A DNA stretch of 64,000 nucleotides from assembly GCF_020215705.1 (NCBI RefSeq), contig NZ_JAIWNB010000013.1, positions 1 to 64,000 on the forward strand. The letters run 5' to 3'. Positions within the stretch are counted from its first letter, which is position 1. Each line of letters begins with the position of its first letter. The notes under the pieces were generated by a model. The model saw only the letters and a list, made by a program, of their open reading frames with translations. It was not told the DNA's origin and made no database searches. The translations under genes were made by a program, and so were the position numbers. Positions 40,255 through 48,174 of the stretch are shown in pieces. Source of the stretch: Nonomuraea aurantiaca. GTDB taxonomy: Bacteria; Actinomycetota; Actinomycetes; Streptosporangiales; Streptosporangiaceae.

Positions 40255-42705
40255 TCACTTCATCTCCAGCACGGTACGCGTGACCGGCACGAACTCTGCC
40301 GAGCGCAGCTCCAGCGGCCACCTTCGCCCGCGCGTCCGCGGGGGCACGTACACGGGCGCGTCCTGCGCGAACGGCAGGAGGCGCAGCTCGATCACCCCGT
40401 GCTCCAGCAGCTCCTCACGGAAACGGCGCAGGCCGATCTCCCAGCACGGGCCGTACCAGAACCGGTCGGCCACCAGGCGCCCGCCGATGTAGGCCCGGCC
40501 GACGTCACCGGACCAGTCGAGCCGCAGCAACACCTCCTCCCCGCTGTCGAGCAGGACGGCGGGCACGGTGACCCGGTAGACGGCGGCGTGCTCGAAGTCC
40601 TGGTCGGTGGGGGCCGAGGCACGGCCTGACGCCGCGTCGATGACCGGCCGCCTGGCGGGCCCCGCCGCCACCACCTGCTCCACCTCGGCGAACTCTCTGC
40701 CCGCCCCGGGAGACGCCGTCTTGACGGAGGGCGCCTCGGGGGCCACCGTCTCAGCGGACAGCGCCTCGACGGACTGGGCGGGCAGTTCGATGACCTCGCA
40801 GCCGTCGTACTCCTTATTGGGACCGGGGAAGACGCGCAGCAGATCACCTGGCCCGCCGCCGTAGAGGATGAGCCGGTCACCGTCCACGACCGCCGGGCGG
40901 GAGCTGAGGATCAGCCGGTCTCTGCCCCACACCTTGGCGCGGGTGGCGGTGAGCGCGTTCTCCTCGTCCAGGACCAGGACGTGCGCCCTCGACCCATCGG
41001 CGGCGGTGACGCGCAACAGGCAGTCGACACCGGGGCGCAGGTCACGCACGACGACCTTGCCGCCGGCGCCGCTCTTACCGCCCTTGCTGCCGTTACCGCC
41101 GTCGTCGCCGTCGGTCACGGTTGCCGGGCCGTCGATCGCGGTGACGGTGGCGCCGTCGAAGACCAGCTCGACCGGGATGCCCGCGGTCTGCGTCAGGACC
41201 TGGACGGGCTCGGCGCCGTCGATGACGCACACCGGCTGGGCGGTGGCGGTCAGCAGCACGCTGCGCCCGATCGGCCGTGCGAGGGGCCAGATGAAGAAGG
41301 CCCCGGAGGGCACGGTCACCGGCTCGCTCGGGACGACGAGCTCGCGGCCGGCCAGCTCGACGGCGAACCGGACGTTCTCCTGGTCGGGCAGCGTCTCGAC
41401 CGGCTGATGGTTGTTCACGAACAGGAATCCCGAGCGCCCGTCGGAGCGTACGGCCCAGCGCAGGGACCGCCGGTCGGCGGTGTCGTCCGGCGCGCCCGGC
41501 GGCATCGTCAGCACCATGGTGGCCAGGTCGGGTCCGTCGGAGGCCAGCCACAGATGCTGCATCCGCAAGTAGGCGTAGGAGTCGCGGAACTGCCCGTACT
41601 CGCCGAGCGGCGCCTGGAAGTCATAGGTGATCACCGGGCAGTCGTTGGGGTAGCCGGTGGCGTGCGACTCCTGCAGCGTGGACAGGGCGCCGATCTTCTG
41701 GGATGCGCCGTGGTACATGTAATAGCCCTGCCACACCGAGCCGCTGCCCAGCTTGACCAGCGCCAGAGCCGCGATGTCGGCGGCCGTCACCAGGGGGCGA
41801 CGATGGTAGGAGGTGTACATGCCACCACCCAGCTCGCAGGTGGCGAACGGGTAGCGCGCCAGGTGGCTCTCGTCGGTCCCCGACGATGAGAGCGATGATG
41901 AGACGGTACGCAGGTCGGCGCCGATGGAGTCGTCGTTGCGGCCGGGACCGAAGAAGTAGTGCGCCCGGCTCTGCTGCGGCCACCCGTCGTGCGCGGTGTC
42001 CCAGGCCGCCTCGGAGTAGCCGCCGAACACCGGGATCAGCTCGTCCGGCGGCAGCTGAGCATGGCCCCAGCCGGTGGCCGTCCACAGCGGGGCGTCGATT
42101 CCGGCTCTCTGGGCCATCCGCTTCAGGGTGAGCAGGTGGTCAGGCTGGTCGTACAGTTCGTTCTCGATCTGGACGGCCACGACCGGGCCCCCGTGCTCAC
42201 GCGTCAGACCCTGGAGCTGTGTGGCGATCTGCTCGAACAACGGCCGGACGAGCTCGAGGTAGCGCGGGTCATCGGTACGCGGCACACCGTCCGCGGCGAG
42301 CACCCAGTCAGGGAATCCCCCGTTGCGCGACTCCCCGTGACCCCACGGACCGATCCGTACGACCACGTCCAGCCCGAGCTCCGCACATGTCATCACGAAC
42401 CGGCGCAGGTCACGGTCGCCCGTCCAGTCGAACACACCGCGCCGCTCCTCGTGCAGGTTCCAGAACACATAGGTGGAGACAGCCGTCACTCCTCCTGCCC
42501 GGACCTTGAGCAGTTCCTCCCGCCACTCGCCCACGGGATAACGGCCGTAGTGGAACTCGCCCATGACCGGAAACCACGGCCTGCCACCACGGGTCAGGTG
42601 GCGCGCGTTCACCTCGATCGCGTCGGGCCCGTGCGCCGGATCGCCGAGACGCAGATGACCCTGCAAGGGCGGGGCCAACTCGCCCGGCACACTCAGTCGC
42701 TGCAC
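40255..42705 (-). CDS. Beta-galactosidase, glycoside hydrolase family 35
   Basis: 816 aa from GTG at 42705, with AAGG 8 nt upstream. The GH35 barrel is clear: RPWFPVMGEFHYGRYPVGEW, VSTYVFWNLHEERRG, LDVVVRIGPWGHGESRNGGFPDW, VAVQIENELYD with acid/base Glu183, and FATCELGGGMYTSYHRR with nucleophile Glu291. C-terminal beta domains follow, including a jelly-roll-like region with LDWSGDVGRAYIGGRLVADRFWYG. No signal peptide, so it is cytosolic. It would release galactose from oligosaccharides such as pectic galactan fragments. The next gene upstream on the same strand is the NmrA-like gene, but a perfect palindrome separates them. Confidence 0.93.
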   Translation of the reverse strand: MQRLSVPGELAPPLQGHLRLGDPAHGPDAIEVNARHLTRGGRPWFPVMGEFHYGRYPVGEWREELLKVRAGGVTAVSTYVFWNLHEERRGVFDWTGDRDLRRFVMTCAELGLDVVVRIGPWGHGESRNGGFPDWVLAADGVPRTDDPRYLELVRPLFEQIATQLQGLTREHGGPVVAVQIENELYDQPDHLLTLKRMAQRAGIDAPLWTATGWGHAQLPPDELIPVFGGYSEAAWDTAHDGWPQQSRAHYFFGPGRNDDSIGADLRTVSSSLSSSGTDESHLARYPFATCELGGGMYTSYHRRPLVTAADIAALALVKLGSGSVWQGYYMYHGASQKIGALSTLQESHATGYPNDCPVITYDFQAPLGEYGQFRDSYAYLRMQHLWLASDGPDLATMVLTMPPGAPDDTADRRSLRWAVRSDGRSGFLFVNNHQPVETLPDQENVRFAVELAGRELVVPSEPVTVPSGAFFIWPLARPIGRSVLLTATAQPVCVIDGAEPVQVLTQTAGIPVELVFDGATVTAIDGPATVTDGDDGGNGSKGGKSGAGGKVVVRDLRPGVDCLLRVTAADGSRAHVLVLDEENALTATRAKVWGRDRLILSSRPAVVDGDRLILYGGGPGDLLRVFPGPNKEYDGCEVIELPAQSVEALSAETVAPEAPSVKTASPGAGREFAEVEQVVAAGPARRPVIDAASGRASAPTDQDFEHAAVYRVTVPAVLLDSGEEVLLRLDWSGDVGRAYIGGRLVADRFWYGPCWEIGLRRFREELLEHGVIELRLLPFAQDAPVYVPPRTRGRRWPLELRSAEFVPVTRTVLEMK

Positions 42706-42786
42706 AGCTGGGGCCTTCCTCGTCGCTCAACACTCGCGGCATGTCTCGCACGGCCCCCTTTCCGGCGTCACCGTCGTGCCGGGTCC

Positions 42787-42816
42787 GGTGGGCACCATGT
42801 CGACATGGTGCCCACC
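42787..42816. terminator. Perfect 30-bp palindrome, probable terminator or operator
   Basis: GGTGGGCACCATGTC and its exact reverse complement GACATGGTGCCCACC abut at 42801/42802 with no spacer. It starts 18 bp after the stop of the NmrA-like gene (42835) and lies 82 bp upstream of the beta-galactosidase start. As RNA it would form a long stem with a minimal loop but no U-run, as is usual for actinomycete terminators. The central symmetric GTCGAC could equally be a regulator site for the beta-galactosidase gene. Confidence 0.65.
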
Positions 42817-42834
42817 ATCATGGTCGGCGCTCGA

Positions 42835-43671
42835 TCAGTGCCAGTGACCGGCCGCGGCGGTCTCGGTGACGTACTCCTCGAAGGGCCTGGGCGGGCGGCC
42901 GAGCGCTCGTTCCACGCCGTCGGAGACCTCAGTGCCCTCGCCGTCGCGGATGGCCACCAGGACCCCGGCGAGCAGCCACGCGGACTCGGGCGGAACCCCG
43001 ACAGCGACCTGACGCTCGACGAAGACCTCGGGGGCGACGTCGACGTGCCGGACCGTACGCCCGGCGGCCTTGCCGATCAGGTCCGCCGCCTCACCGAAGC
43101 CGATCGCCCGCGAGCCGGTCAGCTGGTAGATCTGCCCGTTGTGGCGGTCTTCCGTGAGCGCCGCCGCGGCGACCTCGGCGATGTCCTCGGCGTCGATGAA
43201 CGGAACGCGCCCGTCGCCGGTGGGCAGGGCCAGGGTTCCTTCCAGGACCCCCGGTAGCCAGGGACCCTCGCTGAAGTTCTGGGCGAACCAGTCCGGCCGC
43301 AGGATGGTCCAGTTCACACCGGAGCCGCGTACGGCCTGCTCGGCCGCCTTGAGGGGATGATCGTCGATCTGGTCGACGCCGGAGGCGGTCAGCAGCACCA
43401 GCCGCCGCACACCGGCGGCGACCGCTTCGGACACGAACCTGGGAATGCGCTCCCGGCCCTCGGCGCCGGTCTGCAGGCTGGGCTCCATGACGTAGGCCGC
43501 GGTGACGCCGTCGAGCGCGGGTGCCCAGGTCGCGGAGTCGCCCAGGTCGAGGCGGATGCCACCAGTGGCGCGTGACGCGGTCCGTACCGGCTGACCGGCG
43601 TCCCGGAGGCGCCGGGCGATGCGGCGACCGGTTTTCCCGTTTCCGCCGCCCAAGATGAGGATGTTCGTCAT
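42835..43671 (-). CDS. NmrA-like NAD(P)H-binding oxidoreductase
   Basis: 278 aa. ATG at 43671 gives MTNILILGGGNGKTGRRIARRL, a Rossmann nucleotide-binding start (GGGNGKTG). NmrA/atypical SDR features follow: GIRLDLGD, VTAAYVMEPS, GVRRLVLLTASGVDQ, NWTILRPDWFAQNFSEG, and VPFIDAEDIAEVAAAALTED. Many such proteins act on quinones or serve as redox sensors; the substrate is unknown. It is divergent from an AraC-family gene with an 82-bp shared promoter region, suggesting that regulator controls it. Confidence 0.9.
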   Translation of the reverse strand: MTNILILGGGNGKTGRRIARRLRDAGQPVRTASRATGGIRLDLGDSATWAPALDGVTAAYVMEPSLQTGAEGRERIPRFVSEAVAAGVRRLVLLTASGVDQIDDHPLKAAEQAVRGSGVNWTILRPDWFAQNFSEGPWLPGVLEGTLALPTGDGRVPFIDAEDIAEVAAAALTEDRHNGQIYQLTGSRAIGFGEAADLIGKAAGRTVRHVDVAPEVFVERQVAVGVPPESAWLLAGVLVAIRDGEGTEVSDGVERALGRPPRPFEEYVTETAAAGHWH

Positions 43672-43753
43672 GTGCCCAGAGAACTGCAGGGAGGCCAAGA
43701 CGGTCCATGGGAGAAAGTCCGGAATACCTTTGTGATCGTCTACGGTGGCCTCC

Positions 43754-44695
43754 ATGGACGTCCTGAGCGATCTGCTGCATCGGGCCCGCGCCGGCAACGC
43801 GATGATCAGGCAGCTGATCCAGCGGCCACCGTGGTCGCTGACCTTCGCCGACGCTCCTCCGCTCACGATCGTGGCCACGCTCGGCGGTCACGCGTCGGTC
43901 CGCCTCGACGAGGCCGATGCCGCACCGGTACGCCTGTCCGCGGGCGACCTCGCCCTCATCAGCGGCACCGGTCGTCACACGATCGCCGACGACCCGGACA
44001 CCCCGCCCCAGGTCATGCTCTACCAGGGCAGGAAACACCTTCTCGACGGGAGCGAAGTGCCGCCTGGGGCCCAGCGGAGACTGGCTCCCCGCACCTACGG
44101 CGACGGCCTGCCCGGGGCCACGACCATGATCCGGGGCGGCTACGACCTCTACGGCGACGTGGGCGACCGCCTTCTGACCATGCTCCCGCCGCTCGCGGTC
44201 ATCCCCGCAGGGCCCCGTACCCGGGCAGCGCTGGATCTGCTCGCCACCGAGATCGCCCGCGAGGAGCCCGGTCAGGACGCCGTCCTGGGCCGGCTGCTGG
44301 ATCTGGTGCTCGTACTGGCGCTGCGAGCCTGGTGCGCCACGCCGCAGGCGGCGTCCCCCGCCTGGTATCGGGCGTTGACGGTGCCCGCCATCGGCGACGC
44401 GCTGCGCCTGCTCCACGAGGATCCCGCTCACCGGTGGACGGTCGCCGCGCTGGCCGCCAAGGTCGGCATGTCCCGCGCCGCCTTCGCCGCCCGCTTCACC
44501 GACCTGGTCGGCGAACCCCCGCTCACCTACCTCACCGGCTGGCGGATGACCTTGGGCTCGGACCTGCTCCGCGACACCGACATGACCATCGCCGCCGTGG
44601 CCCGTGCGGTCGGGTACGAGGACCCGTTCGCCTTCAGCGTGGCGTTCAAGCGAGCCCGCGGCGTCAGCCCGTCCCTCTGGCGCCAAGCACACTGA
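43754..44695 (+). CDS. AraC-family transcriptional regulator with cupin sensor domain
   Basis: 313 aa. ATG at 43754 gives MDVLSDLLHRARAGNAMI; a GTG three codons earlier is also possible. The N-terminal cupin_6 domain (WSLTFADAPPLTIVATLGG, VRLSAGDLALISGTGRHTIADD) precedes a C-terminal double HTH (WTVAALAAKVGMSRAAFAARF, PLTYLTGWRMTLGSDLLRDTDMTIAAVARAVGYEDPFAFSVAFKR). Cupin_6 AraC proteins typically regulate a neighbouring oxidoreductase, which fits the divergent NmrA-like gene. The ligand is not predictable. Confidence 0.92.
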   Translation: MDVLSDLLHRARAGNAMIRQLIQRPPWSLTFADAPPLTIVATLGGHASVRLDEADAAPVRLSAGDLALISGTGRHTIADDPDTPPQVMLYQGRKHLLDGSEVPPGAQRRLAPRTYGDGLPGATTMIRGGYDLYGDVGDRLLTMLPPLAVIPAGPRTRAALDLLATEIAREEPGQDAVLGRLLDLVLVLALRAWCATPQAASPAWYRALTVPAIGDALRLLHEDPAHRWTVAALAAKVGMSRAAFAARFTDLVGEPPLTYLTGWRMTLGSDLLRDTDMTIAAVARAVGYEDPFAFSVAFKRARGVSPSLWRQAH

Positions 44696-44845
44696 TCCGG
44701 AGTCCAAGGGGGTGGCATCTCAGAGCGGTTTTGCCGAAGCGGCAACACGATTCGCGGCGGACTCACCATCTCTCAGATGATTCCCGCGAAAGCCACCGGC
44801 CGGTGGTGCACTCGGCCGGGGAGGATCGAAAGCGTTGGAGGATCG

Positions 44846-45877
44846 ATGGCCCAGCCCGCCTCAGACACGGAGCTCACACATCGGCTGGTCATGACTCGTG
44901 CCGGCCGCATCCACCTGGTGGAGCAGGGCTCTGGGCCGCTGGTGCTCTTGGTGCACGGCTTCCCTGAGTCCTGGTACTCCTGGCGCCACCAGATGCCGGC
45001 GCTGGCCGTGGCCGGGTACCGGGCCGTCGCGGTCGATGTGCGTGGCTATGGCCGCTCCTCCAAGCCTGAGGACGTAGCCGCGTACCGGATGCTCGACCTG
45101 GTCGAGGACAACGTCGACGTGGTGCACGCCCTGGGCGAGCGGACGGCGGTGATCGTGGGCCACGACTGGGGCGCGACCATCGCCGCCGACTCCGCCCTGA
45201 TCAGGCCGGACGTCTTCCGCGCGGTCGGACTGCTGAGCGTGCCGTACGCCCCACGCGGCGGGCCGCGACCCACCGAGATGTTCGCGCGCATGGGCGCAGA
45301 GGAGGAGTTCGCGGGAGAAAGGGGCGCGGGAGAAAGGGGCGCGGAGGAGGAGTTCTACGTCGGCTACTTCCAGGCGCCCGGCCGGGCCGAGGCCGAGATC
45401 GAACCCGACGTCCGCGGCTGGCTCGCCGGTTTCTACGCCGCCCTGTCCGCCGACACCATGCCGCCCGCCGACTCCCCCGATCCGCATTTCGTGTCCCGGG
45501 GCGGGAGGCTGCGCGAGCGCTTCCCCGCTGATCGGCGGCCCGCCTGGCTCAGTGAGGATGATCTCGACGTCTACGCCGCGGAGTTCGAGCGGACCGGCAT
45601 GAGCGGGGCGCTCAACCGCTACCGGAACATGGACCGGGACTGGGAAGACCTCGCCGGCTTCGACGGCGCCCCCATCACCCAGCCGTCCCTGTTCATCGGC
45701 GGCGCGCTGGACGCCTCCACCACCTGGCTGGCCGACGCCATCAAGGCGTTCCCGGCGACCCTGCCGGGCCTGGTCTCCTCACACATCCTCGACGGCTGCG
45801 GGCACTGGGTTCAGCAGGAACGCCATGTGGAGGTCAACGAGATCCTGACCGGCTGGCTCGCCGGTCTGCCGGCCTGA
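44846..45877 (+). CDS. Alpha/beta hydrolase, epoxide hydrolase-like
   Basis: 343 aa. ATG at 44846 follows TTGGAGGATCG, the only strong ribosome site. Features: oxyanion motif HGFPESWYSWRHQ, VRGYGRSSKP, nucleophile Asp in VGHDWGATIA, a cap domain, and the catalytic His in DGCGHWVQQE. An Asp at the nucleophile elbow is typical of epoxide hydrolases and dehalogenases. The cap contains an odd 20-residue stretch made of five-residue units (AEEEF-AGERG-AGERG-AEEEF, residues 151-170) with a perfect 15-bp tandem duplication at 45311-45340. This would extend a loop near the active-site entrance. Confidence 0.9.
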   Translation: MAQPASDTELTHRLVMTRAGRIHLVEQGSGPLVLLVHGFPESWYSWRHQMPALAVAGYRAVAVDVRGYGRSSKPEDVAAYRMLDLVEDNVDVVHALGERTAVIVGHDWGATIAADSALIRPDVFRAVGLLSVPYAPRGGPRPTEMFARMGAEEEFAGERGAGERGAEEEFYVGYFQAPGRAEAEIEPDVRGWLAGFYAALSADTMPPADSPDPHFVSRGGRLRERFPADRRPAWLSEDDLDVYAAEFERTGMSGALNRYRNMDRDWEDLAGFDGAPITQPSLFIGGALDASTTWLADAIKAFPATLPGLVSSHILDGCGHWVQQERHVEVNEILTGWLAGLPA

Positions 45878-45997
45878 AACCGCAGATCGGGAGTCCCAAC
45901 AATCGTGACCAGCGGCAGTGAACATAAGTCAAACAGGCAGGTATCGGAGGGCCGCATGGGCAAGAATCGGTAAAGACCGTATTCGAGGAGGATCTCC

Positions 45998-47029
45998 GTG
46001 CGCGCAGTTCTCACCGCCGTGCTCGCGACGCTCACCCTGTTGGCCCCCATGGCCAGTTCGGCAAGCGCCGCACCATCCCAGTCGTCCTTGCCCGGCGGGA
46101 AGGCCAACTTTGTGGTCTCGCAGGGCTTCCTGCGCGCCGGGTCCACTCAGAACTGGGTGCGTCTGGGTACGTACCAGTTCAAGGCGGGCGGCACTGTCAG
46201 CGCGAGCACCTACCTCTGGTGGCAGCGCAAGCCCGAGGGCAGGCAGAAAACCGGTGTCGTCCCGGATTCGAGCTGCGCGACCAAGGCGGGCGGCTCCAGC
46301 ACACGCGTACGCGCCTGCGACGTGCTGACCGCCGCCGGTTTCACCGGTGCCCCGGACGAATCCCGCACGGGTACGTACACGCTGGCCGGCGACGTGGTGA
46401 GCATCAGGTGGAAGATCGCCCAGACCTGGACCGAGAAGTGGCGCGTGAAGCTGTCGCCTGACGGCAAGCTCGCCCAGCTGCAGTTCGCCGGCGGCACCCT
46501 GGCTACCAACGGATACGGCTACGGGAGCAACGCCCCGCTCACCACTCGCCGCGCGATGAGCTCCGTGCGCGCCTTCTCCGGAACGCTCAAGCAGGACCTG
46601 GTCTCCTGGGCGGGCAATCGCATCGTGCGGTCGGACGGCCAGGTCTTCAAGCAGTCCTCCTTCCGCAACTGCGCCACGACGACGTGGTGCCTGACGTACC
46701 TGCAGCCGTCGTCCCCGGGCGCCTGCCAGAAGTCCGGCGGCTGCCCCAACGTCGGCGGCGGCACCAAGGCGAACGTCAGCTCCATCCAGTACTACCTCGT
46801 CAAGGTCTCCAACAGCGATCGCCGCGACACCCTGTGGCACTGGTGCACCTGCCTGGCCATGGAAGCCAAGCAGTTCTGCTACTCGGGCAACTCCCACATC
46901 AAGCCGCTTGAGCAGATCATCGACGACAGCGGGGCCTTCCGCGGCTGGGTGGGCGCCGAGGCGTCCTTCTACTCCGGGGTCCGGACCAAGGACATGATGG
47001 CCGTGTTCCGCGTCTCCGACTTCCGCTGA
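45998..47029 (+). CDS. Secreted protein of unknown function
   Basis: 343 aa from GTG at 45998 after GAGGAGGATCTCC. Residues 1-24 form a signal peptide (VLTAVLATLTLLAPMASSASAA). The mature part is beta-rich with many aromatic and Gly residues (YLWWQRKPEGRQ, TGTYTLAGDVVSIRWKIAQTW, YYLVKVSNSDRRDTLWHWCTCLAMEAKQFCYSGNSH) and about ten cysteines, likely disulfide-bonded. The C-terminal half ends IIDDSGAFRGWVGAEASFY. No catalytic motif is recognised. It is monocistronic, between the hydrolase and a repeat region. Confidence 0.85.
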   Translation: MRAVLTAVLATLTLLAPMASSASAAPSQSSLPGGKANFVVSQGFLRAGSTQNWVRLGTYQFKAGGTVSASTYLWWQRKPEGRQKTGVVPDSSCATKAGGSSTRVRACDVLTAAGFTGAPDESRTGTYTLAGDVVSIRWKIAQTWTEKWRVKLSPDGKLAQLQFAGGTLATNGYGYGSNAPLTTRRAMSSVRAFSGTLKQDLVSWAGNRIVRSDGQVFKQSSFRNCATTTWCLTYLQPSSPGACQKSGGCPNVGGGTKANVSSIQYYLVKVSNSDRRDTLWHWCTCLAMEAKQFCYSGNSHIKPLEQIIDDSGAFRGWVGAEASFYSGVRTKDMMAVFRVSDFR

Positions 47030-47089
47030 CGCGTGCGCGCCGGCGGCGCCCGCCCCCGCACAGGGTCGGCGCCGCCAACTTCCCAGCGC

Positions 47090-47225
47090 GATCGCGGAGC
47101 ATCCACACCGGATGGCGCAGCAGCCGCGCCCGATCGCGCAGCACCCGCACTCGACCGCGCATGACCGCGCAGCATCCCCATCCCATCGCGGAGCATCCGC
47201 ACCCGATCGCGGAGCGTCCCCATCC
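47090..47225. repeat. Six-unit degenerate 21-bp tandem repeat encoding an IAEHPHP-type heptad
   Basis: Units start at 47090, 47111, 47132, 47163, 47184 and 47205, each 21 bp, with consensus close to GATCGCGGAGCATCCGCACCC. A 10-nt interruption at 47153-47162 shifts the phase. The units read as IAEHPHP/TAQHPHP in plus-strand frames: the first three in one frame, the last three in the frame of the gene at 47161. A coding origin with a later insertion, or a repeat array that expanded into the 5' end of the gene, would explain it. Confidence 0.8.
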
Positions 47226-47721
47226 GATGTCGGCTGCCGCGCTGCTGCGGTCCGGCGCCACGGCGGTGAAGAACGAGAGCAGTGGGATCGCGCACGGCCG
47301 GGACCGCTGGCTCGCACTGGCCGACCAGGCGGCCGACCTCACAGACGAGGGCCTGGCCGAGGTCACGGACGAGGACCTGGCCGGCGCGCTCGTCGCCGCC
47401 TGGGTGAAGCGGCCGATCCACGACGGCCAGGTGCTCTACAGCTGCGGTATGCACCTGCTCGGCGCGCCCGAGGTGGAGATCGAGGTCGGTGCGGCGCCTC
47501 CGGCGAAGGCCGAGCTGCCTGAGCTGGTCGCGCACCTGGACACGCTGGCGATCTACCTGCTGACCGATCCGCGCGCCGAGGAGATCGAGGACGGCGCCGG
47601 GTTCCGGATGACCGAGGACGCACCCCGCTGGTCGCTGCGCACCGGCCCGTGCGACCGTTACGACGAGGACGATCTGTTCTTCAACCCGTACGGATACGTC
47701 CGGCTGACGCCCGCGCCCTGA
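47161..47721 (+). CDS. Hypothetical cytosolic protein with N-terminal HPHP repeats
   Basis: 186 aa from ATG 47161, or 164 aa from ATG 47227; neither has a good ribosome site. The first 22 residues are repeats (TAQHPHP-IAEHPHP-IAERPHP) encoded by the tandem array. The rest (SAAALLRSGATAVKNESSGIA, LALADQAADLTDEGLAEVTDEDL, acidic middle, ending FNPYGYVRLTPAP) is an acidic soluble protein with no family I recognise. If 47227 is the true start, the repeat is 5' untranslated sequence. No operon partner. Confidence 0.7.
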   Translation: MTAQHPHPIAEHPHPIAERPHPMSAAALLRSGATAVKNESSGIAHGRDRWLALADQAADLTDEGLAEVTDEDLAGALVAAWVKRPIHDGQVLYSCGMHLLGAPEVEIEVGAAPPAKAELPELVAHLDTLAIYLLTDPRAEEIEDGAGFRMTEDAPRWSLRTGPCDRYDEDDLFFNPYGYVRLTPAP

Positions 47722-47770
47722 CGGGCCGCCCGCGTCACTGGTGATGGACGCGCGGCCCGCGACGGGAGCG

Positions 47771-48157
47771 TCAGGCGCCGATGTTCGCCTGGGGCCCCGC
47801 GTAGGTCCTGAGCAGGGACGGGACGTCGGCGGCCGGGTCGAGGGTGTAGGAATAGAACGAGCCGGGGGTGAAGGCCGAGCCGCTGGTGGTGCTCTTGCCC
47901 GTGCAGCTGACGCAGACGCTGCCGCTCTGGCGGAGTTGGAGCGTGAACCGCTGCCAGCTGTCACCGCTGCAGCTCCACTGCTGCAGCAGCCCGCCGTTGT
48001 CCTTCGACCCCGCCGTCACGTCCAGGCATTGGCCGCTCTTGGTCACCTTGAGCTGGTAGGTGCCGCCGGCGACGGGGGTGGCCGCCTGGGCGGGCGCGGC
48101 GGCCACCCCGAGCGCGGCCAGGACGGCCAGCGCGGTGAGCGTTGCACGGAAGTTCAT
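47771..48157 (-). pseudogene. Internally deleted ricin-domain pectate lyase remnant
   Basis: 128 codons from ATG 48157 after GAAGGA. A signal peptide (ALAVLAALGVAAAPAQA) and the first ricin-B repeat (YQLKVTKSGQCLDV, DNGGLLQQWSCSGDSWQRFTL) are nearly identical to those of the pectinesterase upstream. The frame then switches to SGSVCVSCTGKSTTSGSAF, then FYSYTLDPAADVPSLL, which resembles the C-terminal end of family-1 pectate lyases. The catalytic beta-helix and the rest of the lectin are missing. It may still be secreted as a short chimera, but lyase activity is impossible. It lies 17 bp downstream of the pectinesterase gene. Confidence 0.65.
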
Positions 48158-48174
48158 GATCGTCCTTCGGGGGG

